Shown: positions 42,641 to 50,962 of the stretch, in pieces
How positions within the stretch are numbered: the first letter of the stretch is position 1
Layout: each line of letters begins with the position of its first letter
DNA from: Steroidobacteraceae bacterium
GTDB lineage: Bacteria > Pseudomonadota > Gammaproteobacteria > Steroidobacterales > Steroidobacteraceae
Direction of reading: 5' to 3'
Assembly: GCA_027531255.1 (NCBI GenBank)
Contig: JAPZRU010000001.1
Location: 1 to 64,000 of the forward strand
DNA: 64,000 nt
Notes under the pieces: model-generated
Databases searched by the model: none
Told to the model about the DNA's origin: nothing
What the model saw: the letters and a program-made list of their open reading frames with translations, nothing else
Made by a program: the position numbers and the translations under genes

Positions 42641-42681
42641 CGGGTGTCGCGCGTCCGCCGTCGACCCCCGGTGCTAGACTT

Positions 42682-42701
42682 CGAGGCGTATCGACGCCTC
42701 G
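42682..42701 (+). other. Short hairpin in the spacer before plsY
   Basis: CGAGGCG and CGCCTCG form a perfect 7-bp stem around TATCGA. It lies 10 nt before the plsY start and could affect translation of plsY or end the WbaP-like transcript. A TGCTAGACT just upstream (42672-42680) resembles an extended -10 element for plsY. Confidence 0.35.
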
Positions 42702-42711
42702 CCGGACGCGG

Positions 42712-43362
42712 ATGCTCGAACTCGCCGTCAAGACGCTCCTTGCCTACCTGCTCGGCTCGCTGATGGGCGCGCTGCTGGTCGGCCGCGTCCGGGGCGTGGA
42801 CATCCGCGAGCTCGGCAGCGGCAACGCCGGCGGCACCAACGCGCTGCGCACGCAGGGCAGGGCCTTCGCGCTCGCGGTGGTGGTGATCGACGTCGGGAAG
42901 GGCTGGTTCGCGGCCGCCGTGCTGCCGGGGCTCGAACTCCCGGGCGTGCAGCAGGATCCCGCGGTCTCGCGCGACTGGCTCGTGGTCGCCTGCGCCACCG
43001 CGGCGGTGCTGGGCCACGTCTACCCGGTCTGGTACGAGTTCCGCGGCGGCAAGGGCGCGGCGACCCTGCTCGGCGTGCTCGGCGGCGTACAGCCGGCGCT
43101 GCTGCTGCCGGTGGTGGCGGTGTGGTTCGCGGTCGTCGTGCTCACCGGCTACGTGGGTCTCGCCACGATGCTCGCCACCGCCGCGTTCCCGGTCGCCCAG
43201 CTGCTTCGCGACATTGGAGCGCTGCCGCTCGTCGCGTTCGGGATCGCGACGACGGCCTTCGTCGTCTACACCCACCGTTCGAACATCGCGCGCATGCGCG
43301 CCGGTACCGAGAACCGAGCGCGGCGCCTGTGGCTGTTCGGGCGGCACTCGGCGTCGTCGTAG
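42712..43362 (+). CDS. plsY: Glycerol-3-phosphate acyltransferase PlsY
   Basis: A 216-aa integral membrane protein with about five TM segments. The family motifs are ELGSGNAGGTNALRTQGR (res ~33-50), YEFRGGKGAATLLG (~106-119) and VYTHRSNIARMRAGTENRA (~185-203). It transfers acyl groups from acyl-phosphate to glycerol-3-phosphate, the first step in phospholipid synthesis. It begins an operon with birA, coaX and a SPOR gene. The stop codon overlaps the birA GTG by one base. Confidence 0.95.
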   Translation: MLELAVKTLLAYLLGSLMGALLVGRVRGVDIRELGSGNAGGTNALRTQGRAFALAVVVIDVGKGWFAAAVLPGLELPGVQQDPAVSRDWLVVACATAAVLGHVYPVWYEFRGGKGAATLLGVLGGVQPALLLPVVAVWFAVVVLTGYVGLATMLATAAFPVAQLLRDIGALPLVAFGIATTAFVVYTHRSNIARMRAGTENRARRLWLFGRHSASS

Positions 43363-44351
43363 TGTCGCGGCGGGCGGCGCTCGTGCGGCGGCTCGCCGAC
43401 GGCGCGTTCCACTCCGGCGAGGCGCTGGCGCGCGAGCTCGGCGTGACCCGCGCCGCGGTCGCGAAACAGGTGCGCGCGCTCGAGACGTGGGGCCTGCAGG
43501 TGGATTCGGTGCCGCGCCGCGGCCATCGTCTCCGCACGCCGCTCGACCTGCTGGATGCGGCGAGCCTGCCGGACGAACTCGCGCCCGCCACCCGGGGGCG
43601 GTTGCGGCGGCTCGAGGTCCACGACGAGATCGACTCGACGAACTCCCGGCTGCTGGCGGCGGGCGACCTGCCGGCCGGGCGCTTCGACGCCTGCCTCGCG
43701 GAATGGCAGTCCGCCGGCCGTGGCCGGCGAGGGCGCGGCTGGCTCGCGCCGTTCGGCGGCGGGTTGTGCCTGTCGTTCGGGTGGACCTTCCGCGAGCCGG
43801 GGTCGGCGCTCGCCTCGCTGGCTCTTGCCGTCGGCGTCGCGGTGCTGCGTGCGCTGCGCGCGCTCGGTGTCCACGACTTGCGCCTCAAGTGGCCGAACGA
43901 CCTCCTGCTCGACGGCCGCAAGCTTGGGGGCATCCTGTGCGAACTCCGCGCGGAGGCCAGCGGGCCCGCCTACGTGGTCGTCGGTCTCGGACTCAACGTC
44001 CGCCTCGCCGCCGAGGCCGCTCGCGAGGTGGTCGAGCGCGGCGGACTGCCGCCGGCCAGCCTGTCGGAACTGACGGGCTTTGCCGTGCCCCGTACGCGTC
44101 TCGCGGCGTGCGTGCTGGACGAACTCGTCGCGATGGCGCTCGAGTTCGAGCGTGCGGGCCTCGCACCGTTCAGGGACGAGTGGAGCGCGGCGGATGCGCT
44201 CGCCGATCGCCCGGTGACCGTACTGGGCCATGCGGGCGCGCGTCACGGGGTCGCGCGCGGCATCGACGCCAGCGGCGAGCTCCGCGTCGAGATCGACGGC
44301 CGGCTGGTCGTGGTCACCGCGGGCGACGTGTCGCTCCGGGCGGAGTCGTGA
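43362..44351 (+). CDS. birA: Biotin--[acetyl-CoA-carboxylase] ligase BirA
   Basis: A 329-aa bifunctional BirA. The N-terminal winged helix (res ~1-60; LADGAFHSGEALARELGVT) indicates it may also repress biotin genes. The central ligase domain has EWQSAGRGRRGRGW (the biotinyl-AMP loop, G-R-G-R-x-G) and LRLKWPNDLLLDGRKLGGIL. A C-terminal SH3-like domain ends the protein. The GTG start overlaps the plsY stop. It attaches biotin to the acetyl-CoA carboxylase carrier protein. Confidence 0.93.
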   Translation: MSRRAALVRRLADGAFHSGEALARELGVTRAAVAKQVRALETWGLQVDSVPRRGHRLRTPLDLLDAASLPDELAPATRGRLRRLEVHDEIDSTNSRLLAAGDLPAGRFDACLAEWQSAGRGRRGRGWLAPFGGGLCLSFGWTFREPGSALASLALAVGVAVLRALRALGVHDLRLKWPNDLLLDGRKLGGILCELRAEASGPAYVVVGLGLNVRLAAEAAREVVERGGLPPASLSELTGFAVPRTRLAACVLDELVAMALEFERAGLAPFRDEWSAADALADRPVTVLGHAGARHGVARGIDASGELRVEIDGRLVVVTAGDVSLRAES

Positions 44352-44367
44352 TCGTGGGCGTGTCCCG

Positions 44368-45132
44368 ATGACGCTGCTGCTCGACGCCGGCAACACGCGG
44401 CTCAAGTGGTCGCGGCTAGTCGACGGGCGGCTGGGTGTCGTGGAGGCCACGCCCCACCGCGACGTGCCGGCGGCCGACTGGCAGCGGGTGCTCGCCGGGG
44501 CCGGGCGACCCGCGCGGCTGGTGGTCGCGAACGTGGCGGGCGAGAGCTTCGGCCACGCGCTGACGGACTGGGCGCGCGCGACGTGGAACGTCGCGCCGGA
44601 GTTCGTCGCGACGCGGGCACGCGCCGCCGGCCTGACGATCGCCTACGCGATGCCCACCGCGCTCGGCGTCGATCGCTGGCTTGCTATGATCGCGGCCTGG
44701 CGGACGGCGCGCCGCGCGTGCGTCGTGATCGTCGCCGGAACCGCGCTGACGGTGGACGCCGTCGATGCGCAGGGCCGGCATCGCGGGGGCTACATCGTGC
44801 CGGGAGTACGGATGATGCGCGAGGCGCTGCACGAGCGCACCGGCGGTATCGCGCGTGCGTCGGCGCTCGCGCCGCCGGCGGTCGACGGCGCGTTCGGCGT
44901 GAACACGGGCGGTGCGGTGGAACAGGGCGCCCGCGTCGCGCTCGCCGCGCTCGCCGAGCGCTCGGTCGCCGAGCTGGCGCGCGTGCTCATCCCCGGCGAC
45001 GCTCCACCGCACGTGTTCCTGGCGGGAGGGGATGGCGAACTCGTCGCGCCGCTGCTCCGTATCGAGCATTCGCGCGCGCCGGACCTGGTGCTGCAGGGGC
45101 TCGCGGCGATCGCGCAGGAGCCGCACCCGTGA
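44368..45132 (+). CDS. coaX: Type III pantothenate kinase CoaX
   Basis: A 254-aa ASKHA-fold kinase. MTLLLDAGNTRLKW is the phosphate-1 region, then ALGVDRWLAMIAAW, VIVAGTALTVDAVDAQGRHR and GGYIVPGVRMM follow in family order. It phosphorylates pantothenate as the first step of CoA synthesis and, unlike CoaA, is not feedback-inhibited by CoA. It sits 16 nt after birA and overlaps the next gene by 4 nt. The birA-coaX order is common in Gamma- and Betaproteobacteria. Confidence 0.94.
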   Translation: MTLLLDAGNTRLKWSRLVDGRLGVVEATPHRDVPAADWQRVLAGAGRPARLVVANVAGESFGHALTDWARATWNVAPEFVATRARAAGLTIAYAMPTALGVDRWLAMIAAWRTARRACVVIVAGTALTVDAVDAQGRHRGGYIVPGVRMMREALHERTGGIARASALAPPAVDGAFGVNTGGAVEQGARVALAALAERSVAELARVLIPGDAPPHVFLAGGDGELVAPLLRIEHSRAPDLVLQGLAAIAQEPHP

Positions 45133-45851
45133 AGGCTCTCGTTCTCGCGCTCCTGTTCGCGAACCTCGCGTTCCTGGCCTACGTGCATTTCGTGGGGTTG
45201 CCGGCGCGCGAGGCCGCCGTGCCGCCGCCCGGGCCGCCGATCCCGCGCCTGCAGCTCGCTGCCGAAGTGCCAGCGCTCGGTGCGGGCCGCTGCCTGTCCA
45301 TCGGTCCGTTCGGCGCCGAGGCGGATGCGCAACGCGCGCTGCTGTGGCTGCGCTCGTCGCGGCTCGAGCCCCGGCTGCGCAGCGCGCGCCGCGAGGACGG
45401 CACGGCCTACTGGGTGTCGCTCGAGACGCCGACCCTGCAGCAGGCCACCCGCGTCGCGATGCGGCTGCGCGCGGCCGGCGTCGCCGACGTCGAGGTGCTG
45501 CCGCCGGCCGCGGACGCCGCGAGCGCGGTCGTCTCGCTGGGGCTCTATTCCGAGCGCGAGCGTGCGGAGCGCCGGCTCGACGAACTGCGCGCGTTCGCCG
45601 TGGCCCCGACGATCGCCGAGCAGGCCCGCGCGGTCGTCACGTGGTGGATCGACGTGGAGCGGCCGCCCGGCGGCCGTGCGCTCGACGTGAAGGCACTGGT
45701 GGCCGCCGTTCCCGAGGCGCGGGGCTCGTCGGTCGAGGACTGCCCGCCCGTCGCGCCGCCGACCGCGGCTCCGGCCGAAGCGCCCGCGATGCCGCCCGTG
45801 GGCACGCCCGCCGACGCCGCGGTCGCGCGGCCGCCGGCTGCGGCCGGCTGA
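45129..45851 (+). CDS. SPOR-domain protein
   Basis: A 240-aa protein. One N-terminal TM segment (res ~3-20; LVLALLFANLAFLAYVHFV) precedes a SPOR-like alpha/beta repeat (~58-115; CLSIGPFGAEADAQRALLWL) and a second, weaker one (~135-185; VVSLGLYSERERAERRLDEL). The Pro/Ala-rich C-terminus is flexible. SPOR domains bind denuded glycan at the division septum. The GTG start overlaps the coaX stop. Its function as a division or envelope protein is inferred from the domain. Confidence 0.8.
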   Translation: MKALVLALLFANLAFLAYVHFVGLPAREAAVPPPGPPIPRLQLAAEVPALGAGRCLSIGPFGAEADAQRALLWLRSSRLEPRLRSARREDGTAYWVSLETPTLQQATRVAMRLRAAGVADVEVLPPAADAASAVVSLGLYSERERAERRLDELRAFAVAPTIAEQARAVVTWWIDVERPPGGRALDVKALVAAVPEARGSSVEDCPPVAPPTAAPAEAPAMPPVGTPADAAVARPPAAAG

Positions 45852-45876
45852 CGCAGTCCGCCGCGCGCGGGCGCGG

Positions 45877-46695
45877 CTACTTCCCCGAGAGGCCCGCGCG
45901 CACCATTCTGCGGCGCAGGAACGCGATCTGCGTGCGGAGCGGCAGCTCCTTGGGGCACAGGTCGTGGCAGGCCATCAGCCCGAGGCAGCCGAACACGCCG
46001 TCGTCGTCGCCGATCAGCTCGTAGTAGTCCGCGTCGGTGCGCGTGTCGCGCGGGTCGAGGTGGAAGCGCGCGATCTTGTTGAGGCCGACGCCGCCGACGA
46101 AGTCCACGCGCATCTGCGCGGTGCCGCAGGCGGCCACGCAGCAGCCGCACTCGATGCAGCGGTCGAGCTCGTACAGCTTCTCCGCGACGTCTGGATCCAT
46201 GCGCTCCTCGATCGCATCGAGGTCGGGCTCGACGTGCTGGGCGTGCAGCCACGCGTGGAGTCGCTCGCCGAGGGCGCGCATCCACTTGCCGGTATCGACC
46301 GAGAGGTCCTGCACCAGTTCGAACACGGGCAGCGGCGCGAGTGTGATCTCCGCGGGCAGCCCGCCGGTCAGCGTGCGGCAGGCGAGGCGAGGGCGGCCGT
46401 TCACGAGCATCGCGCAGCTGCCGCAGATGCCGGCGCGGCAGACGAAGTCGTAGGCCAGCGAGGCGTCGAGCCGGTCCCGCACTTCCTCCAGCGCGAGGAA
46501 CAGCGTCATGTTGTCGGCTTCGTCGAGCTCGTAGGTCTCGAAGCGGGCGGGCACCTGCGGCTCGCGCGGGTTGTAGCGCAACACGCGCAGGCGCAGCCGG
46601 CGCAGCGGCGCACGCGAGCTCGCCGCACCCGCCGGTACCGGAGCGTCGTCGGCGCCGGCCGAGGGGCCGCCCGGCGGCTGGTCATCGAGCGACAA
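45877..46695 (-). CDS. frdB: Fumarate reductase/succinate dehydrogenase iron-sulfur subunit
   Basis: A 272-aa Fe-S protein. The N-terminal ferredoxin domain holds the [2Fe-2S] motif CRAGICGSC (res ~87-95) and a later Cys in ACRT. The C-terminal domain has CIECGCCVAAC for [4Fe-4S] and C-x-G-x5-C-x3-CP (CLGLMACHDLCP), where the extra spacing hosts the [3Fe-4S] centre. Length and the separate N-terminal extension of ~35 residues fit the quinol:fumarate reductase type. Its start overlaps frdA by 14 nt. It passes electrons between the flavoprotein and cytochrome b. Confidence 0.92.
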   Translation of the reverse strand: MSLDDQPPGGPSAGADDAPVPAGAASSRAPLRRLRLRVLRYNPREPQVPARFETYELDEADNMTLFLALEEVRDRLDASLAYDFVCRAGICGSCAMLVNGRPRLACRTLTGGLPAEITLAPLPVFELVQDLSVDTGKWMRALGERLHAWLHAQHVEPDLDAIEERMDPDVAEKLYELDRCIECGCCVAACGTAQMRVDFVGGVGLNKIARFHLDPRDTRTDADYYELIGDDDGVFGCLGLMACHDLCPKELPLRTQIAFLRRRMVRAGLSGK

Positions 46696-48679
46696 CGGGC
46701 GTCTCCTCTTCGGCTTCGACGCGGTGATTGGGACCGCGCAGCCGAGGCGGCAGCAGATCCGCGAACGGCATCAGCGCGTCCTGGCGGGCGGCGGGGTCGT
46801 CCGCGTGTCGCTCGCGCAGGCGCGCGACCTCGGCGGCGCGTGCCGCGGCGTCCGGATGATCGAGGTGGTTGCGTGCGCCGTAGCCGCGCCAGCCGGGCGG
46901 CAGCTCCATCGCGTTCACGTCGAGCGTCTCGTAGGCGAGGTGCGGGCGGTTCGACCACGCGTCCGGCCACGTCGCGAGCGTGCGCTTCAGCCAGCGTGCG
47001 TCGTCGCGCTGCGGGTGGTCCTCGCGGAAGTGCGCGCCGCGGCTCTCGGTGCGCGCCAGCGCGCCGTGCGCGACGGCGAGCGCGAGGCGGATCATCCGCG
47101 GCACGCGGTACGCGTCGACCAGTTCTGGATTCGGGCCGGGCGCGGTGCGGCCGAGGCAGATCGTGCGCGAGCGGCGCGCGAGCGATTCGAGCGTCTCCAC
47201 GGCCTGCTCCAGGTGCGTGCCGTCGCGGAAGATGCCGACGTGCGCCGTCATGGTCTGCTGCAGTTCGAGCCGCAGCTGTCGCGCGCTCTCGCCGGTGCCG
47301 CGGTTGCAGGCCTCCGCGAGCGCCGCCGTCTCCGCCGCCAGCGCGTCGCGGACGAGCCGCATCGGCACGTCCGCCCATGCGGCGCTCCGCTCGCACCAGT
47401 CCGCGACGTATTCGCCGACGAGCATCCCGGCGACCACCGTCTCGGCGACCGAGTTGCCGCCGAGCCGGTTGAAGCCGTGCAGGTCCCAGCACGCCGCCTC
47501 GCCGGCCGCGAACAGGCCGCGCAGCCCGACGCTGTGGCCCGTGTGGTCGGTACGGATGCCGCCCATCGTGTAGTGCTGCGCCGGACGCACCGGGATCCAC
47601 TGCTGCGCGGCGTCGATCCCGAGGAAGCTCTCGCAGATCTCCTTGACCTCGCGCAGGTTCTTCTCGATGTGCGCGCGGCCGAGCAGCGTGATGTCGAGCC
47701 ACAGGTGCGTGCCGAAGCGCGACTGCACGCCGTGGCCGGCGCGGATGTGCTGTTCCATGCGCCGCGAGACGACGTCGCGCGAGGCGAGTTCCTTCTTCTC
47801 CGGCTCGTAGTCGGGCATGAAGCGATGGCCGCGCGCGTCGCGCAGCAGCCCGCCGTCGCCGCGACAGCCCTCGGTGACGAGGATACCGGCCGGGAAGATG
47901 CCGGTCGGATGGAACTGCACGGCCTCCATGTTGCCGACCGGCGCGACGCCGGTGTCGAGCGCGAGCGCGATGCCGCCGCCCTCGCAGATCATCGCGTTCG
48001 TCGTGACCTGGTAGAGGCGGCCGGCTCCGCCGGTGGCGACCACCGTGGCGCGCGCGACGTAGGCGCACAGTTCGCCGGTCTTGAGGTCGCGGACGATCGC
48101 GCCGTGGCAGCGCGTGCCGTCGTGGATCAGTTGCAGCGCTTCCTTGCGCTCGTGCACGGGCACGGCCGCCGCGATGGCCTGGTCACCGACCGCATAGAGC
48201 ATCGCGTGACCGGTGCCGTCCGAGACGTAGCAGGTGCGCCAGTGCCTGGTGCCGCCGAAGTCGCGCTGCGAGATCAGGCCGTGCGCGGCCGCGTGCTCGG
48301 CCAACGTGACCGGCTGCCCGTTGATGACGACCTGCCGGTCGCCGGCGCGGACGCGGCTCCAGGGCACGCCCCAGGCGGCGAGTTCGCGCACCGCCTTCGG
48401 CGCGGTGTGGACGAACATGCGCACGACGCGCTGGTCCGCGCCCCAGTCGCTGCCGCGGACGGTGTCTTCGAAGTGCGCGTTCTCGTCGTCGCCGCGGCCC
48501 TTGAACACGTTGCCGAGGCTGGCCTGCATGCCGCCCTGCGCGGCGGCCGAGTGCGAGCGCTTCGGCGGCACGAGCGAGAGCACGGTGGCGTCCAACCCGC
48601 GGCGGCGCGCGCCGATCGCGACGCGCAGGCCCGCGAGCCCGCCGCCGATCACCAGCACGTCGGTGTGGACGACCTTCAC
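46682..48679 (-). CDS. frdA: Fumarate reductase/succinate dehydrogenase flavoprotein subunit
   Basis: A 665-aa flavoprotein. The FAD fold is VLVIGGGLAGLRVAIGARRR. The covalent FAD His lies in KRSHSAAAQGGMQASLGN (res ~40-57). The active site has VQFHPTGIFPAG, and MGGIRTDHTG follows. The C-terminal segment is longer than in E. coli SdhA and resembles Wolinella-type FrdA. The GTG start overlaps the frdC stop (GTGA). Direction (fumarate reduction or succinate oxidation) cannot be told from sequence. Confidence 0.93.
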   Translation of the reverse strand: MKVVHTDVLVIGGGLAGLRVAIGARRRGLDATVLSLVPPKRSHSAAAQGGMQASLGNVFKGRGDDENAHFEDTVRGSDWGADQRVVRMFVHTAPKAVRELAAWGVPWSRVRAGDRQVVINGQPVTLAEHAAAHGLISQRDFGGTRHWRTCYVSDGTGHAMLYAVGDQAIAAAVPVHERKEALQLIHDGTRCHGAIVRDLKTGELCAYVARATVVATGGAGRLYQVTTNAMICEGGGIALALDTGVAPVGNMEAVQFHPTGIFPAGILVTEGCRGDGGLLRDARGHRFMPDYEPEKKELASRDVVSRRMEQHIRAGHGVQSRFGTHLWLDITLLGRAHIEKNLREVKEICESFLGIDAAQQWIPVRPAQHYTMGGIRTDHTGHSVGLRGLFAAGEAACWDLHGFNRLGGNSVAETVVAGMLVGEYVADWCERSAAWADVPMRLVRDALAAETAALAEACNRGTGESARQLRLELQQTMTAHVGIFRDGTHLEQAVETLESLARRSRTICLGRTAPGPNPELVDAYRVPRMIRLALAVAHGALARTESRGAHFREDHPQRDDARWLKRTLATWPDAWSNRPHLAYETLDVNAMELPPGWRGYGARNHLDHPDAAARAAEVARLRERHADDPAARQDALMPFADLLPPRLRGPNHRVEAEEETPVVAR

Positions 48680-49419
48680 GGTGCGTGCATCGCGGGGGCG
48701 GTCGAAGGATCGAGCGCCTGCTCGTAGCCGAGCTTCGCGTAGGCGCCGAGGGCCGTGAGCCCGAGCAGCACGTACGAACCGATCAGGCCCCACATCGCGA
48801 GTTTCAGGCGACGGCGCGTGCGCGTGGAGCGGTCGTCCTCGAACCAGCCCCACTTCATCGCGAGGCGGTAGAGGCCGATGCCGACGTGCAGTTCGACCGC
48901 GGGCAGCAGCACCAGGTAGAGCGGCCACATGCGCCCGCTCCAGACCTGCTGCGCGGATTCGTAGGGGCCGAGGCCGCCCGGGTTCGCGAGGATGTGGTAC
49001 AGGTGGATCGTCGCGGTGAGACCTACGACCGCACCCGTCACGACCTGCCACCACCAGAGAGTGGTGTCCGCGTGGGCGAGGCGCCCGCGGTTGCCGTGGA
49101 AGCGCGAGTAGGCGGCCCAGCCGGAGGGCGCCTTGCGCATCGCGAGCACCGCATGCACGACGAACATGAGCACGATCAGCGTGGTGAACGCGCCGACGAT
49201 CGCCGGGTAGCTGCGGCCGAACAGGTAGTAGCCCTCGAACGCGCGCGCCATCGTCGCGGAGGCCTCGGGCCCGAGCAGGATCGAAGCCGCGAACAGCGTG
49301 TGAACGAGCATGAACAGCGCGAGCAGCAGGCCGGTGCCGCTCTCGAGCAGGTCGAGCCGTGCGGGCATGCGGCTGGCGCGAGGCCGCGGGGCGGCGGCGT
49401 TCGTCCCTGCGAGGGCCAT
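48676..49419 (-). CDS. frdC: Fumarate reductase diheme cytochrome b subunit
   Basis: A 247-aa membrane protein with five TM segments. Candidate haem ligands are His in LFMLVHTLFAAS, VVHAVLAMR, TIHLYHILANPG and VELHVGIGLYRL, consistent with a diheme type B cytochrome. It anchors FrdAB in the inner membrane and exchanges electrons with quinone. It is the first gene of the operon; GGAG lies 9 nt before the ATG. The 150-bp gap to the divergent tRNA gene holds its promoter. Confidence 0.9.
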   Translation of the reverse strand: MALAGTNAAAPRPRASRMPARLDLLESGTGLLLALFMLVHTLFAASILLGPEASATMARAFEGYYLFGRSYPAIVGAFTTLIVLMFVVHAVLAMRKAPSGWAAYSRFHGNRGRLAHADTTLWWWQVVTGAVVGLTATIHLYHILANPGGLGPYESAQQVWSGRMWPLYLVLLPAVELHVGIGLYRLAMKWGWFEDDRSTRTRRRLKLAMWGLIGSYVLLGLTALGAYAKLGYEQALDPSTAPAMHAP

Positions 49420-49569
49420 GGCTTCGCTCCGCGGTCGCGTGCCGCAGAGCTTACGGAACGCGCCGTGCACGGAACTCCGGAATGGCCGCAGCAGCGTTTC
49501 GGGTTTGCTGGCCAAACCGCCGGCGCGGCGGCAAGATGAGGATGCCGCGGCTGACGCGCGTGGCCCCGT

Positions 49570-49645
49570 GCCGGGATAGCTCAGTTGGTAGAGCGCCCGC
49601 CTTGTAAGCGGATGGTCGCCGGTTCGATTCCGGCTCCCGGCACCA
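49570..49645 (+). tRNA. tRNA-Thr (anticodon TGT)
   Basis: A complete 76-nt cloverleaf with encoded CCA. The acceptor arms are GCCGGGA and TCCCGGC. The D-arm is GCTC with loop and GAGC. The anticodon loop is CTTGTAA with the TGT anticodon, and the T-arm is GCCGG/TTCGATT/CCGGC. The outermost anticodon-stem pair is a C-A mismatch. It reads ACA and related Thr codons. It is transcribed away from frdC. Confidence 0.97.
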
Positions 49646-49798
49646 TTTCTCCCGTCCCTCGTCCCGGTTGTTCGCCCGGTCTGCGCAAACGGCGCGGCAC
49701 GGCGGTGCGCGCATTGCGCCGTATAGGACTGCGGATTGCGCGTCGCAGGAGGGTTACACGGAGTTAAGCGAGTTGCGGCAGGCCGCATGGCATCTATG

Positions 49799-49822
49799 CG
49801 GGCGTGTGATCGCACACGCCCG
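49799..49822 (+). promoter_or_regulatory. Perfect inverted repeat just upstream of a small gene
   Basis: CGGGCGTGTG and CACACGCCCG form a perfect 10-bp stem around ATCG. It lies 15 nt before the ATG at 49838. It could be an RNA hairpin acting on translation, an operator dyad or a terminator for the tRNA transcript. It is not a Crp site because the half-site spacing is too short. Confidence 0.45.
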
Positions 49823-49837
49823 GCTGGATCCATCGCC

Positions 49838-50197
49838 ATGAGCGCCGCCAACGTCGTCGAGGTCCGCTTCCACGAAACCGGCAAGTGCCCTCCGGGGTCG
49901 CTGGCGTGGCATCCGTCACTCGGGCTCGTCGACGTGCTAAAGGCCCGTGGCTGGGACCGGGTCGTCCGGGTCGGCCGCCCGCTGGCCGGCGCGCCCGAAC
50001 TCGTGGACGTCCACGTGCGCGAACTGGAACTCGTCGACGCGGACGATACGTTCGGGTTCGCGCTCGCCGGCGCCTTCGAGCCGGGCGAACTCCGCGATCT
50101 CGTCGAGGCGGACGCTTCGGAACTGGCCGAGCTCCGTGACTGGGAGGCGGGCGTGCTGCCGCCGCCGCGGCCGGGGACGGCCAAGCGCCGCCGCTGA
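49838..50197 (+). CDS. Small conserved-looking hypothetical protein
   Basis: A 119-aa acidic protein starting MSAANVVEVRFHETGKCPPG and ending in a basic tail (TAKRRR). It contains LVDADDTFGFALAGAFEPGE in the middle. No TM segment, signal peptide or metal motif is seen. The ATG at 49838 has a weak GGAT site and directly follows a perfect hairpin. Codon use looks normal for the region. Not recognised. Confidence 0.55.
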   Translation: MSAANVVEVRFHETGKCPPGSLAWHPSLGLVDVLKARGWDRVVRVGRPLAGAPELVDVHVRELELVDADDTFGFALAGAFEPGELRDLVEADASELAELRDWEAGVLPPPRPGTAKRRR

Positions 50198-50266
50198 TCT
50201 CGAACGGTCAGGTCGACATTCCGATGGGAGGCGGTCGGTTTCGCCTCGTTCGGTTACCATCGGCGC

Positions 50267-50617
50267 ATGCCCGATGCGGACGCGCCTCGTAAGCTGCAGG
50301 AGTACGCCACCACGCTCCAGACCCTGCTCGCGCAGGCCGAGCGGGATGTGGCCGACGCCGGCACGCTGTCGAAGACGACCCGCGAACGGGTGCACGCGCT
50401 GATCAGCGCCCTCAGCGACGATCTGTTCGCCCTGTACGCCGAGTCGTCCGCCGGGCGGCTCGGCCCCCCTGAGCGCGAGCACCTGCTGCCCGTCGTCGAG
50501 GAGATCCGCGCCGTGCTGCGCGGCAGTGCCGGCTTCCGGGATCCGTCGTCCGCGCTCGCGCGTCTGCGAAGTGCGGCCACGCTGGTCGGGCAGGGGCGGG
50601 CATCGATCGACCCTTGA
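50267..50617 (+). CDS. Small helical hypothetical protein
   Basis: A 116-aa protein predicted to be almost entirely helical (LQEYATTLQTLLAQAERDVA, then TRERVHALISALSDDLFALY, then ALARLRSAATLVGQG). This could be a small helical bundle. It lies about 70 bp after the previous hypothetical gene and may be cotranscribed with it. Not recognised. Confidence 0.5.
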   Translation: MPDADAPRKLQEYATTLQTLLAQAERDVADAGTLSKTTRERVHALISALSDDLFALYAESSAGRLGPPEREHLLPVVEEIRAVLRGSAGFRDPSSALARLRSAATLVGQGRASIDP

Positions 50618-50716
50618 GCCCCGCTGCGGCGCTCGATCCAGCGAACCCGTTCACGTCCTCGGCAATCGGTGGCACCGGACCCTCAAGGGGTGGCGTGCCG
50701 TGCCGATCCGCCCCGC

Positions 50717-50908
50717 ATGGCCAGGACGAACCGCTCCCTCCGCACCCGGACGCGTCCCGCTCGCCGCTCCCGCAGCGGCGACGGCGGCGACGGCGGCACG
50801 ACGGATCCGCGCGTCGAGGCGGAGCGGATCGTCACGGCGTTGCGCGACGCGCTCGAACTCGTCGAACGGGAACTCGCCCGACTCCGGCTGCCGCGTGACC
50901 GGCGCTGA
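50717..50908 (+). CDS. Very small basic hypothetical protein
   Basis: A 63-aa frame. An Arg/Ser-rich first half (RTRTRPARRSRSGDGG) is followed by a clean amphipathic helix, DPRVEAERIVTALRDALELV, then ERELARLRLP. The helix half looks coding, and the first half is doubtful. The ribosome site is weak. It may be a real small protein or the end of a decayed gene. Confidence 0.35.
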   Translation: MARTNRSLRTRTRPARRSRSGDGGDGGTTDPRVEAERIVTALRDALELVERELARLRLPRDRR

Positions 50909-50962
50909 GACCGGCCGGCCTGGCGCGAGCCGGTCGAGGCGCTGCCGGAAGGGCTGCCCGGC

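Noticed and set aside
49451-49714. Minus-strand frame spanning tRNA-Thr
   Set aside because: It crosses a clear tRNA gene in antisense, and the peptide is an artefact of reading the tRNA.
49799-49822. Crp-like operator in the palindrome before the small gene
   Set aside because: The TGTG and CACA half-sites are 4 bp apart, whereas Crp sites need 8 bp between these tetramers.
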